DNA from: Accumulibacter sp031732795
GTDB lineage: Bacteria; Pseudomonadota; Gammaproteobacteria; Burkholderiales; Rhodocyclaceae
Reading direction: 5' to 3'
Length of the DNA stretch: 62,195 nt
Assembly: GCA_031732795.1 (NCBI GenBank)
Contig: JAVMKC010000104.1
Coordinates: forward strand, 1 to 62,195
The notes beneath the pieces were generated by a model that had not been told where the DNA came from, made no database searches, and saw only the letters and a program-made list of their open reading frames with translations. Made by a program: the position numbers and the translations under genes. This document shows, piece after piece, positions 59,601-62,195 of the stretch (its first letter is position 1; every line of letters begins with the position of its first letter).

Positions 59601-62195
59601 CGCCGATGTGGCGATCTTCGACGCTGAACTTTCGTCGACCAACTTCGACGGCGCCACGCTCACCCTGGCGAGAAACGGGGGCGCCAACGCGCAGGACGTT
59701 TTCTCCGCCACGGGCAACCTGGACGCGTTGACGGCGGGTGGCGATCTGACGGTCGGCGGTACGACCATCGGCACCGTGACCACCAACAGTGGTGGCACAC
59801 TGCTTCTGAGCTTCAATGCCAGCGCCACCAACGCTCTGGTCAACTCGGCGATGCGGCAGATCGCCTACGCCAACAGCAGCGACACGCCGCCGGCCAGTGT
59901 GCAGATCGACTGGACCTTCGACGACGGAAACGCCGGCGCACAAGGAAGCGGCGGCGCCCTGACCGCCAGCGGCGCGATTACCGTCAATATCACCGCGGTC
60001 AACGACGCGGCGATATTTGGTCAACTCGACGGCGCGCCCACTTATACGGAAGCCGGACTGCCGGTGGTACTCGACAACGACGCATCGATTTTCGACGCGG
60101 AGCTGTCGGCGGCCGATAACTTCTACGGCGCGACATTGACGCTCGTCCGCAGCGGCGGCTCCAACAGCCAGGATGCCTTTTCGGCCACCGGTACGCTGTC
60201 GGCCCTGATCGAAGGGGGCGACCTGACGATTGGCGGTACGGTGATCGGCACCGTCACCACCAACAGCCTCGGTGTGCTGGTGCTGAGCTTTGACGGCAAC
60301 GCCACCAACGCGCTCGTCAACCAGGTGCTGCGGCAGATCGCCTACCGTAACAGCGCCGATGTCCCGCCGGCCAGCGTGCAGATCGACTGGATTTTCCAGG
60401 ATGGCGATTATTCGGCCGTAAACGGCGCGCAGTCGGTCACCGGCAGCAGCACGGTGAATATCGCACCGACCAACGACGCTCCCGTTCTGGTTTCCGGTGG
60501 CGGTCAGGTGACCATCCCGATCGGCACATCCGACGACCTCAGTTACAGCACCTTGCGGCAACCCGACGGCAAGATCGTTCTGGCGGGTTTTGCCTGGAAC
60601 GGCAGTTACAACGAGGTCGCTCTGCTGCGTCTCAACCCCGATGGCACGCTGGATACCGGATTCGGCAACAATGGTCGTGCGCTGACCGCTATCGGATCGA
60701 GCGACGCGCAAGGCGGCTACGGCGCCGTTCTGCAGGCCGACGGCAAAATCGTCGTGGTCGGGCATACGGCTTACGGCAGTGGATCTTTGCTTGCCGTCCG
60801 CTACAACCCGGATGGCAGCCTCGACAGCGGCTTCGGTAACGGCGGCATCACGACGACCTCGAATGTTCCCGACCATGTTGGCGCCGGGGCCTTCGGCGTC
60901 GCTCTGCAGGCGGATGGAAAAATCGTCGCCGTCGGCACGTCCGCGCAGATCGGACGGCAAGACATGTTGATCGTGCGCTACAACACCGATGGGTCGTTGG
61001 ACAGCGGTTTCGGCAACGGCGGCATGGTCGTTTCCTCCCTGAGCAGCAACTTCAGCCAAGGCATCGGCGTGGTGGTACTGGCGGACGGCCGCATCCTTAT
61101 TTCCGGTTCGACGCAAGTGGGCAGCAACCTGGATTTGCTCCTCCTCCGCTACCTGGCCGACGGGTCGCTGGACAGCAGTTTCGGCAATGCGGGCGTCGTC
61201 ACGACCGATTTCAACGGCGGCATGGACATCGGCACGCGTCTGCTCGTGCAGCCGGACGGCAAGATTGTCGTGGCCGGCTATGGCGACAACGGCGCGACCA
61301 CCGACAGCTTGCTGGCGCGCTACAACGCCGATGGATCGCCAGACTTGTCGTTCGGTATCGGCGGAAAGGTAAGCGCGCATTTCGGCACCGGACAGGATCA
61401 GAGCTTCAGCGTCGCGTTGGCGAATGATGGCAAGCTCCTCACAACCGGCATGGCGACAATTGGCAACGCTCGTCAGCTCACCGTGCTGCGCTATCAAGCC
61501 GACGGCACGCTGGATAGCGGTTTCGGCGTTGGCGGCGTCACCCGGCATGTGTACACCGGTAGCGAATCGCAAGGAACGATGGTCGTCGTCCAGGATGACG
61601 GCCGGATTGTCGTCGGCGGCTTCGCACAAAGTGAAACCGATTTCGACTTTACCGCCGTTCGCTTCAATGTGGACGGCAGTCTGGACAGCCGTTTCGGCTC
61701 ACCGACCTACATCGAGAACGGCACGGCGGTGGTACTCGACGCCGACGTGCGGATCTTCGACGCCGAACTCTCCGTCGCCGACAACTTCGACGGCGCCACG
61801 CTGACCCTCGTCCGCCACGGCGCGGCTAACGGCGACGACGTCTTCTCCGCCACCGGCACGCTGAGTGTGCTCACCCAAGGTGCCAGCCTGGTGGTCGGAG
61901 GCACAGCGATCGGTACCGTGACCACCAACAGCGGCGGCACGCTGCTGCTCACTTTCAACGCCAGCGCCACCAACACCCTGGTCAACTCGGCGATGCGGCA
62001 GATCGCCTACAGCCACACCAGCGACGCACTGCCAGCCTCGGTACAGATCGACTGGACCTTCAGCGACGGCAACAGCGGCGCCCAGGGCAGCGGCGGCGCC
62101 CTCACTGCAACCGGCAGCACGACGGTAAATATCGTGGCGATCAATGACGCGCCGACCGGCAACGTCGTCATCGACGACACCACGCCGACGCAGGG
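35641..62195 (+). CDS. giant LEPR-XLL/DUF4347 multi-propeller surface protein (3' end outside window)
   Basis: One frame stays open for 26,555 bases (more than 8,850 residues) and has no stop before the window ends. Order: LEPRLLYSAD motif (16-25); DUF4347 (about 65-228); DUF7948-like region plus seven SBBP repeats; cadherin-like modules; a parallel beta-helix; eight seven-repeat delta-60 propellers separated by further cadherin-like modules, nearly all ending NDAP. No hydrophobic signal peptide is present. GGGAG 8 bases before ATG supports the start. Such proteins are cell-surface or matrix adhesins or filaments. A C-terminal type I secretion signal, if any, is outside the window. The four upstream genes probably export it (inference). 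Confidence 0.9.
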   Translation, partial: MNARLPFRKRPIVEELEPRLLYSADLSPLHMLAADSGSEVRVLETTAPPSAAPASTVQSQTEKRHEVVIVDGGIADWPELIADLPSTGNDRTLDIALLDPSRDGLQQITEILSQFNDLAAVHLVSHGASGEIVLGNRLIDRQTLEENSDLLQRWGQSLSADGDLLLYGCQVGEGAGGQSFIAEWARLSGADVAASDDITGAADLGGDWELEVTDGGIETVGLAAVPWHGQLAVDSATTTGTTTLPSTPPTDPLPASGSTTSVTSLKPPLAFEQNVGQFDAGIDYVARGGGYSVLLTGGDALINVGYGDGSGHVVRVDMLGSNTARQATAEGLQNGRSNYLIGNDESQWHTDVANYSAVRYADVFNGVDVRYYGTDNQLEYDFIVAAGADAHAIALKLDGAQSVAVVDDGSLRVTLDDAGHSLSFKAPVAYQIDADGQRLAVASRYEIRADGSVGFALGAYDTTRELVIDPVLSWDTVLGGNGFNITTGATTDAAGNVYLICQTSSTNLPAAGGAYTTASTAPDAFVLKLNSSGARVYSTYLAGNGGDAPWGITVDSAGAAYVVGQTTSTDLPVPGAYDNSVNGTDAFLIKLNTTGSAVTYGTYLGGSGTEVAYSVAVDNTGKAWVVGYTTSTLSAGPAIQFPQYLPIDTTVAGTEEGFIARFDTTLTGSASRLFSSVFGGNGSDILMSVTQDASGNAIIAGYSSSTDWTTTAGAYDTTQNGSTDGVVLRVSTGYALTYSSYLGGSGIDYAESVAVDASGYVYLGGFTYSTQATFPITAGAARATLSGTTDSFAAKLDLGVSGSGGLLWSTYGGTGGSTTCITLDASGNVWLLTDTTYAGAPATPNAADTTYNGGYDLALEAISPDGKRIGYLTYLGSSNDELSSGLAYANGSIIVAGHGANAANVLAPTQTVGTPGGTNDSFVADYTLSTPVLDLDADNSSGATGTGFNAAWSAGGGAKAVADADATITDSGSTDLQWLTVQNAGLADGASEVLAANTTGTSIAASYNSATGTLTLSGWDTVAHYQQVLRTITYNNAASVPTGASRVLTFTVSNGVNSAGATTNVQFTNTAPVFSNLNGTPAYTENAAAVVLDADVTIADTQLTAANNFSGATLTLARNGGANAQDVFSATGALSSIAAASGNVVVSGTPIGTYTNSGGTLVFTFNASATNALVNSAMQAIAYANSSDAPPASVAIRWLFNDGNAGAQGLGGPTAVIGTRTVNITTVNDAPTFGNSGIVTTTIGTYTDTAYEAVVQPDGKILAVGESYSSDNELAFVRYNADGTLDTSFGGGDGKLTIAIGPNYYPRGAAMLADGKIVVAGGIYVGSAYQVALVRCNADGTLDTGFGGGDGIVTTSMGAISVSAQGLAIQSDGKIVVVGSALNGTTADVALLCYNADGTLDASFGGGDGIVTTAVDAHNYYGASVAMQADGKILVAGVTADGSSSTFALLRYTASGTLDASFGGGDGITTTSFPAGHSNASALIVQPNGKIIVTGTDGPAFALARYTTDGALDTSFGSGGTVTTVLNPVGCNASAFDATLQADGKIILAGYAADSVTGLQSFAVVRYTANGSLDTGFGRGDGIALVADGAGIDWLYSVTTQSDGKIVAAGFSSNYASSALALLRFNANGTLDKNFGSTSTLGAAVSYTENGSAVVLESGAQIADPELSTADNFNGATLTLTRNGGANAQDVFSASGTLGTLTQSGNLTVGGTTIGTVTTNSAGTLLLTFGAGATNARVNSALQQIAYSNTSDAPPTSVQIDWTFNDGNSGAQGTGGALAATGGTTIAITAVNDAPTIAYGEGEKTFVEGGGAIIIDATATVSDADSANFAGGHLLVDIPTNGWIYDRIAVRNEGMGAGQVGVSGANVYYGGVAIGTWSGSGAPLDVAFNANADLAAAQAVMRNISFDAAEDTFSPARTLRMRLSDGDGGDAVAITKTIRIQNDRDLWVTTESDTADGDTSSITALLANLGADGQISLREALLATNNTPNSGIDADRIYFNLAGLSAHTIKLTSALPTISDKVTIDGTTDDSYNAVSGQLAIALDGNSLATDGLVLADGSDGSTIRGLVIGNFTGDGIEIQAGAEGNTIAGNYIGSLDAAGTATGSGMGGAGIHVQSRNNLIGGTTAADRNVIAGNTGYGIWLADAANTVRGNYVGLAADGLTALGNSSHGIAISASNSVIGGSSAYGNVISANAGHGIAILGGNSNTVAGNIVGLDATGTVKRGNTGDGVSIRAGSHDNLIGGSTPEARNILSGNERGVLIIDASIDNTVAGNYIGVDISGELALGNNLAGIEISGSTNNTIGGPTAAWRNVISGNANYGVKIVSGADGTVVRNNYIGTDDDGLQAVANTDKGIQIMGSAGVVIGGVGRGNLISGNSSEGISLNFGTTGAIVQGNLIGTDATGAAALANGGGILIGNASHDNTIGGTAAGAGNTISGNIGVAIWVDSSNGTLIQGNRFGTTADGSAVLANGSSHIMLYAAGSSVIGGATAEAGNLFAGSPGAAIWLADAGATGNEITGNTIGTDASLTQNWGNAIGVRFTGPAHDNMVRNNVIAHSAYNAILTNPDTGSGNAFLGNRIYGSGEIGIDLDAEGVTLNDPAINLDGDSGANDLQNFPVLYTAATTGSTLAVKGAIDSTANTTFRLEFFNNPLGSEDATGYGEGKIFLFAVDVTTDASGHADFDLAPQAATVAVGDRISATATVNLGSGVYGSTSEFSMNLPATSSNTAPVITVPGAQSVDEDAALTLSGISVADADGNLSGVQLTVGNGTLTVDLAGGASIAAGTNGSATLTLAGTQAQINTALGTLRYQGNANYSGGDTLTVIATDSNAASDTDTVALTVNPVNDAPVRTAGTVANLTVLEDSGFTSLGFGSVAYSPGGGADESGQTLTYSVTALPSGLGKVYLADGTTLVDTTSSYTLSDIRGMQFKPSTDATGISAFQYNVTDSGGTANGGSNGISEFVWITVTAVNDAPVVATTGTTLVYTENASATIIDPSLTLTDVDSANLSGASITISANYTVGQDALAFTNQLGITGSWDAGTGVLTLSGTTSKANYQTALRSITYVNSSDAPNTATRTIAFVVNDGALDSAAATRNVSITAVNDAPVLADTALSITIAEDAATPSGAVGSLISAFTGGISDADSGALKGIAITATNETHGTWYYSTNGGTHWSTVGTVSVAQSLLLADDGNTRLYFKPVADYNGTASGALTLRAWDQSSGSTGTKVDTSGNGTTTPYSSATDVIDATVTAVNDAPTFNSGKVTTAIGTGNDSGTSTLVQPDGKVLVAGYALVDSTYNFALLRYNTDGTLDTSFGSGGKVTTAIGASSDSGNSVAIQTDGKILVAGNTWNGNSNDFGLVRYNTDGSLDTSFGTGGKVTTAVGAGDDFASSVYVQTDGKIVVAGTTVISGNYDFALVRYNANGSLDASFGTGGKVSTAVGASFDFAMSVTVQSDGKVLVAGWTMAAGNNDVALVRYNANGSLDASFGTGGKVSTAIGSGTDIGQSVTVQPDGKILVAGYTSNGSNNDFALLRYNANGSLDTGFGTGGKVTTAIGSGEDVCNSLTLQSDGKILLVGHASNGSNNDVALVRYNADGSLDSGFGAGGKVITTIGASDDDGTSVIVLPDGRIVVTGTTWNGNDNDVALLRYHANGTLDTSFGAVNTLDGAPAYTENGAAVVLDANVAIFDAELSPTQFNGATLTLARNGGASSQDVFSASGTLAALTQGGNLTVGGTTIGTVTTNSGGTLLLTFNASASNALVNSAMQQIAYSNTSDSPPASVQINWTFSDGNTGAQGSGGALTATGSTTVAIIATNDAPSFGLGDGSLTTAPGSDHDIGRSVTVQSDGKILVAGYSYNGSNNDFALVRYNTDGSLDTSFSNDGMLTTAIGSGDDIGYSVTVQPNGKILVAGYSHNGSNMDFALVRYNADGSLDTSFSNDGMLTTAVGTGNDYAYSVVLQPDGKILVAGEGIVANRDFALVRYNADGSLDTSFSGDGMLTTAIGPSYDVGYSVALQPDGKILVAGFRLNGDQDFAVVRYNADGSLDTSFSGDGMLTTAIGPGYDTAYSLAIQPDGKILVGGQAYNGANMDFALARYNADGSLDTSFSNDGMLLTAIGSSTDIGYSVTIQPDGKILVAGESFNGSKHNFALVRYNSDGSLDTSFSGDGMLTTAVGAGNDYAYSVAVQLDGKILVTGSSNNGTNDDFALVRYNTDGSLDTRFALTSTLDNTPSLTENGAAIVLDNNVQIFDAELSVANDFNGATLTLARNGGADAQDVFSASGTLAALTQGGNLTVGGTTIGTVTTNSGGTLVLTFNASATNALVNSAMRQIAYSNSSDTPPASAQIDWTFSDGNSGAQGTGGALSATGSTAVTITATNDAPVLADTVLSINQTEDDAVPVGATGTLVSSLVGGISDADGGALKGIAVTAAVQTNGTWYYTTTGGSFWYALGTPDATSSRLLAADADTRLYFKPAANVNGTQSGVLTLRAWDRTTGSNGSTADTSSNGGSTAFSSASDTVDVNIASVNDAPAYGVGTGIVTTALSSGNDGATAVALQNDGKIVTVGYVGSGGGNNDSVVLRYNTNGSLDLSFSNDGRLITALSATDDYATAVAIQADGKILVAGCAQIGGHYDFTLTRYNTDGTLDLTFGGGNGFVTTNFGGADDKASAMRIQDDGKIVVVGTATIGGRTVFGLVRYNADGSLDNTFSGDGKQTTTFGTGDEKAYGVTLQTDGKIVVTGSSTTSGSDYVIAVSRYNTDGSLDTSFSGDGKLLAWVWGTREAGKDVAVQADGKIVVVSVGWVGAGNAMVVLRFNTNGTLDTSFNGSGTRIGTLSSTEDGGVSVAIQPDGKILVGDYSTNVSGKRTFAILRYNTDSTLDTSFSGTGGVKTTIGNGDSLPSRMALQPDGRIVLVGYTTDNSGYQDVAMVRYNSNGTLDTSFASSTLDEAPSYTESGGAVVLDSNVQIYDVELTAANNFNGATLTLARNGGANAQDVFSASGTLAALTQGGNLTVGGTTIGTVTTNSGGTLLLTFNASATNTLVNSAMQQIAYSNSSDTPPASAQIDWTFADGNSGAQGTGGALSASGSTTMTITATNDQPVFTSLDGAPTYTENGSAVVLDNNVTLSDAELTAANNFSGATLTLARNGGANSQDVFSASGTLAALTQGGNLTVGGTTIGTVTTNDAGTLLLTFNASATNALVNSAMRQIAYSNSSDTPPASAQIDWTFSDGNSGAQGTGGALSATGSTTVAITAANDTPVVTSASLTVIEGQTVTLSGADFAVTDPDSASLIYTISSLNGGTFQLSSAAGTPITSFTSAQLSAGLVQFVDDGNEVAPSFSVTVNDGAADSNTLAATVNYTAVNDAPNFASGTGKVVTAIGASNDYGYRVVVQSDGKAVVAGWTWNGVNDDLALVRYNTDGSVDTSFGNGGVVTTSIGAGLDRGHSLSVMADDRLVIAGTTFNGSNNDIAVVRYLANGSLDTSFGTGGKVTTAIGTGNDNGWSVCVQADNKVVVAGNSRVGSSYDFALVRYNSNGSLDTSFGTGGKVTTAIGAGDDYGWSVRVQADGKLVLAGQTWNGTSDDFAVVRYNSNGSLDTNFGTGGKVTTLIGLQEFAYAMLVQADGKLVLAGHSDADFAMVRYNSDGSLDTSFGSSGKVTTAIGTGNDYAFAITAQADGKLVLVGRSSNGVNDDFAMVRYNGDGSLDTSFGSSGKVTTAIGTGNEQASSVCMQADGRILAAGYSLNSGGNYDFALVRYNSDGTLDADFNVASNTLGNPSAYTENNAPVVLAVGARILDADLDARNGGLGDYGGATLTLVRNGGANSQDVFGFNASNGLSLSGGQILKNGVSIASFDTTGTAGQLLVTFTNANGQTPTSADVGHLLRQITYRNTSDAPPASVQIDWTFNDGNSGSQGTGGALATTCGVTVIITALNDAPVLADTALTLAVTEDAATPSGAVGSLISAFTSGISDADSGAVKGIAITATDETNGTWYYSINGGVNWTLVGTVSDASALLLADNASTRLYYQPKANVAGTQSATLTLRAWDQSSGSAGTQVSTADNGGTTAFSSATDTISVAVNPINDAPAFATGSGIVITSVSPGYDDGYGIALQADGKIVAVGDSYNGSSFEFAVVRYNTNGTLDTSFGGGDGVVTTDIGAGSDYGLSVALQADNKIIVVGASHNGSNNDLTLNRYNSDGTLDTSFGGGDGIVTTDLGGNERGVSLTLQSDGKIVVTGTSENGGNVDIALLRYNSDGTLDTSFGGGDGIVTTAVGTGNDYSADVTLQADGKIVVAGTSDNSGNTDFTLLRFYSDGTLDTSFGGGDGIVTTDLGSASDWSAGLALQADGKIVVMGNRNDDFALVRYTTDGTLDTSFGGGDGIVTTLVGTGSDYAYNGTLQADGKILIVGSSYDGSSDDNIAVVRYNNDGTLDTSFGGGDGIVTTDAVPGESYVYGSGIAVQADGKIAVAGYVSSAINSYAYDFTVVRYNSDGTLDPSFDSLPTAPLDGAPTYTEDGAPVVLDADVGVLDTELDALNGGLGDYSGATLTLARNGGANSQDIFGFNAGNGLSLSGSQILKSGVSIASFDITGITGQLVVTFTNANGQTPTSADVDHLLCQITYRNTSDTPPASAQIDWTFSDGNNGGQGSGGALSATGSTTVTITAVNDAPLLSFGEGDKTFTEGMLAVMIDAAATVSDADTPTFDGGTLTVTISANASADDRVELLNTGMGAGQIGVSGTSVYYGGTLIGTQGGGIGAVPFTVTFNANADATAVREVMRNIRFWVAGEAPSTTTRTVEAVLTDGNGGTSAVASKFISVAAVDDAPTAGGSHITGSENTTHVFTWAEFAVADIDSSITNSTAIQITALSADGVLQTSNGFSWEPATVGQTVTKATIDAGGLRFVPDTNEWGDDSSPIVGLGNGRTDYAAFNFIPVQTITIVNPDAEAGITYVEGTGAMLGAPWTTTGTTYMAHLPSSSFPADHDQVFSLGASSSMSQTLGATFSSTLDYVLSVDVGWSMAWLSPSFQLELWAGATRLGFVDQSSVTPVKGAFVRASLNVDSSGFDALDGQALKIRIKNTVSYNAANFDNLLLTTTPGGVGSEATVTIDIAPANNAPAFIGLDGTPAHTEKVAPVVLDANVQIFDAELSAADNFNGVTLTLVRNGGASNQDVFSASGTLSSLSAASGNVVVSGTTIGTYTNSVGTLVMTFNASATNALVNSAMQQIAYSNSSDAPPANVQIDWTFSDGNSGAQGAGGTLTATGSTTVSITAVNDAPTITNLSGDSLGYSEGDGWVVIEQGGNATVGDIDSADFDTGTLTVSFTAGSDSAEDVLSLRNQGTGVGQIGVSGSNVTYGGVTIGTFTGGSGGSNLVITFNGNATPTAATALVKNITYQNTDTNAPTTGARTVRFVLTDGDGGTSANYDTTVAVSGVNDSPTIGGGSVPAITEDTTNPSGATIASMIAGTFSDPDSGASLAGILVTHNPENTAQGAWQYSTNGGANWYDIGAIAYPHALALDTAAHIRFVPATNYTGSPDVLSFRGLDNTYAGGFTSGATRVTADASNPGGSSPISSSLVSFGTTITAVNDAPTFAAGTGKVTTAIGSGEASGNSVTVQPDGKVLVAGVAFNGSDYDFALIRYNADGSLDSSFGIGGKVNTAIGTVDDYGYSVALQTDGKILVTGSTGYDLALVRYNADGSLDSGFGTGGKVTTAIDTGENQGFCVTVQPDGKILVTGVTSNSNSNDQDIALLRYNADGSLDSSFGSSGVVITAVGVNNDYGYSVTVQPDGKILVAGFAFNGANNDVALLRYNADGSLDSGFGTDGKVTTAVGPADDLGLSIVLQSDGKVLVAGTAYNGANNDVALLRYNADGSLDSGFGTGGKVTTAIGAGHDYGRSVTVQPDGKILVGGCTDNGSDQDVALLRYNADGSLDTGFGIGGMVTTTVGVGDDYVTGITIQPDGRILVAGSALIGSDYGFALLRYNINGTLDTSFGVVNTLDDAPAYTEGDAAVVLDADVAIFDAELSSTNFDGATLTLARNGGANAQDVFSATGNLDALTAGGDLTVGGTTIGTVTTNSGGTLLLSFNASATNALVNSAMRQIAYANSSDTPPASVQIDWTFDDGNAGAQGSGGALTASGAITVNITAVNDAAIFGQLDGAPTYTEAGLPVVLDNDASIFDAELSAADNFYGATLTLVRSGGSNSQDAFSATGTLSALIEGGDLTIGGTVIGTVTTNSLGVLVLSFDGNATNALVNQVLRQIAYRNSADVPPASVQIDWIFQDGDYSAVNGAQSVTGSSTVNIAPTNDAPVLVSGGGQVTIPIGTSDDLSYSTLRQPDGKIVLAGFAWNGSYNEVALLRLNPDGTLDTGFGNNGRALTAIGSSDAQGGYGAVLQADGKIVVVGHTAYGSGSLLAVRYNPDGSLDSGFGNGGITTTSNVPDHVGAGAFGVALQADGKIVAVGTSAQIGRQDMLIVRYNTDGSLDSGFGNGGMVVSSLSSNFSQGIGVVVLADGRILISGSTQVGSNLDLLLLRYLADGSLDSSFGNAGVVTTDFNGGMDIGTRLLVQPDGKIVVAGYGDNGATTDSLLARYNADGSPDLSFGIGGKVSAHFGTGQDQSFSVALANDGKLLTTGMATIGNARQLTVLRYQADGTLDSGFGVGGVTRHVYTGSESQGTMVVVQDDGRIVVGGFAQSETDFDFTAVRFNVDGSLDSRFGSPTYIENGTAVVLDADVRIFDAELSVADNFDGATLTLVRHGAANGDDVFSATGTLSVLTQGASLVVGGTAIGTVTTNSGGTLLLTFNASATNTLVNSAMRQIAYSHTSDALPASVQIDWTFSDGNSGAQGSGGALTATGSTTVNIVAINDAPTGNVVIDDTTPTQ
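35683..35718 (+). other. LEPR-XLL N-terminal motif of the giant protein
   Basis: Residues about 15-26 (EELEPRLLYSAD). NCBI-type family models describe a LEPR-XLL element at the N-terminus of very large proteins, which fits a sorting or export tag. Here it is the only candidate export signal. Confidence 0.8.
35833..36324 (+). other. DUF4347 domain with His/Cys pair
   Basis: Residues about 65-228. HLVSHGASG (His126) and LLLYGCQVG (Cys169) have the HG and GC placement of clan CD cysteine peptidases (caspase, gingipain and CHAT folds). Activity is inferred, not shown. Confidence 0.7.
37051..38418 (+). repeat. SBBP beta-propeller, seven repeats
   Basis: Seven repeats of about 60-70 residues of the type YSTYLGGxGxDxxxxVAVDxxGxxYVVGxT. 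It is preceded by FEQNVGQFDAGIDYVARG, the segment that normally precedes SBBP propellers. Confidence 0.8.
39337..40542 (+). repeat. delta-60 propeller block 1 (7 repeats)
   Basis: 402 residues, seven repeats (FGGGDGIVTT...QxDGKIVVxG...FALxRYxxxGTLDxS). It opens directly after NDAPT and closes into YTENGSAVVL of the next cadherin-like module. Confidence 0.85.
41470..43480 (+). repeat. right-handed parallel beta-helix region
   Basis: It starts with an LREALLATNNT segment (CSLREA-like), then many coils of the type NxIGGTxxxxxNxISGN and GNYIGTDxxGxxA. Such beta-helices occur in polysaccharide-binding or -cleaving and adhesive proteins. No catalytic residues are identified. Confidence 0.8.
45400..46593 (+). 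repeat. delta-60 propeller block 2 (7 repeats)
   Basis: 398 residues, seven repeats mostly of the form FGTGGKVTTAIG...QSDGKILVAG...FALVRYNANGSLDTS. Confidence 0.88.
47077..48270 (+). repeat. delta-60 propeller block 3 (7 repeats)
   Basis: 398 residues, seven repeats. Six of the seven begin FS(N/G)DGML, a form not used in the other blocks. Confidence 0.88.
49204..50418 (+). repeat. delta-60 propeller block 4 (7 repeats)
   Basis: 405 residues, seven repeats, more diverged from each other than in blocks 2, 3 and 6. Confidence 0.86.
50422..51373 (+). repeat. tandem pair of cadherin-like modules (example of a 12-copy module)
   Basis: Two adjacent copies of a roughly 155-residue module: YTENGSAVVLD, ATLTLARNGGANSQDVFSA, TVGGTTIGTVTTN, LVNSAMRQIAYSNSSDTPP, QIDWTFSDGNSGAQGTGG, ending in xNDxP. 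Other copies start near 38863, 40561, 46609, 48280, 52906, 55090, 56930, 59545, 60013 and 61693. A different module of about 150 residues (SGAVGSLISAFTxGISDAD, GTWYYSxNGG) recurs near 44950, 48760, 53400 and 57880. Confidence 0.8.
51700..52887 (+). repeat. delta-60 propeller block 5 (7 repeats)
   Basis: 396 residues, seven repeats. The last two are near-identical at their start (FGSSGKVTTAIGTGN), pointing to recent duplication. The fifth is shortened by several residues. Confidence 0.88.
53851..55071 (+). repeat. delta-60 propeller block 6 (7 repeats)
   Basis: 407 residues, seven repeats. Six begin FGGGDG(I/V)VTT. Confidence 0.88.
56395..56880 (+). other. non-repeated lectin-like module in the giant protein
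   Basis: About 160 residues beginning IVNPDAEAGITYVEGTG and including MSQTLGATFSSTLDYVLSV and KIRIKNTVSYNAANFDNLLL. The pattern resembles a galactose-binding or CBM-like jelly roll. It appears only once in the visible protein, between cadherin-like modules. Confidence 0.5.
58339..59532 (+). repeat. delta-60 propeller block 7 (7 repeats)
   Basis: 398 residues, seven repeats, most with LLRYNADGSLDSG endings. Confidence 0.88.
60487..61692 (+). repeat. delta-60 propeller block 8 (7 repeats)
   Basis: 402 residues, seven repeats. The first starts with LVSGGGQVTI in place of the FG start; the others use FGNGG-type starts. Confidence 0.86.

Noticed and set aside
36676..61629. Very long minus-strand frames opposite the giant gene (for example 40081-43923, 59068-61629, 36676-39177, 50407-52485)
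   Set aside because: They mirror the repeats of the plus-strand gene, have repetitive low-complexity products and no ribosome binding sites; they arise from GC-rich codon use.

Overview
The window looks like a chromosomal segment of a GC-rich betaproteobacterium, most likely Rhodocyclales-like. The grounds are indirect: a PhaM-type polyhydroxyalkanoate granule protein, an acyl-CoA synthetase/Liv ABC transporter/CoA-transferase operon, a DUF485-ActP acetate uptake pair and a PEP-CTERM protein. Relatives of Accumulibacter, Propionivibrio or Dechloromonas would fit. No rRNA, tRNA or other taxonomic marker is present, so this is inference.

Region 1 (1-9344) is an integron gene-cassette array. 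Fourteen attC sites separate fifteen cassettes whose genes all lie on the minus strand, so the attI-proximal end is on the right (about 9344). Seven attC sites are exactly 129 bp long. Cassettes encode small membrane proteins, a cupin, a DUF1801 protein, a PEP-CTERM-like exported protein, a PD-(D/E)XK-like nuclease candidate and an AT-rich protein of unknown function. A 314-bp cassette without a convincing gene occurs three times. No integron integrase is recognisable; a sigma70-like promoter overlapping a perfect palindrome sits just outside the first cassette.

Region 2 (9345-10566) holds no convincing gene. It contains two REP-like hairpins and a roughly 550-bp array of diverging 21-bp repeats.

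Region 3 (10567-27099) is ordinary metabolism. It starts with a membrane-anchored methyltransferase and phaM, whose stop codon abuts a MITE-like near-palindrome. A minus-strand operon follows: acyl-CoA synthetase, livG, livH, livM, substrate-binding protein, livF, a small secreted protein and a CaiB/BaiF CoA-transferase. Divergent from it is DUF485-actP, then an Adhesin_E-like/alpha-carbonic anhydrase fusion and a REC-GGDEF(degenerate)-EAL protein.

Region 4 (27710-62195) is the most striking part. Four tightly packed plus-strand genes encode a GAF-HlyD adaptor, a PqqD-like/M50 metalloprotease/HlyD membrane protein, a shortened SecA-like ATPase, and an RND-type adaptor with a C-terminal NTF2-like domain. 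Then comes one open frame that starts at 35641 and is still open at the window end (more than 8,850 codons). Its product has an N-terminal LEPR-XLL motif and no ordinary signal peptide, a DUF4347 domain with a His/Cys pair like clan CD peptidases, one seven-repeat SBBP propeller, a right-handed beta-helix and many cadherin-like modules. It also has eight blocks of delta-60 repeats with exactly seven repeats each. I infer that the four upstream genes form a dedicated export or processing apparatus for this giant surface protein, possibly under c-di-GMP control. Its 3' end, and any TolC or type I secretion ABC gene, would lie to the right of the window.
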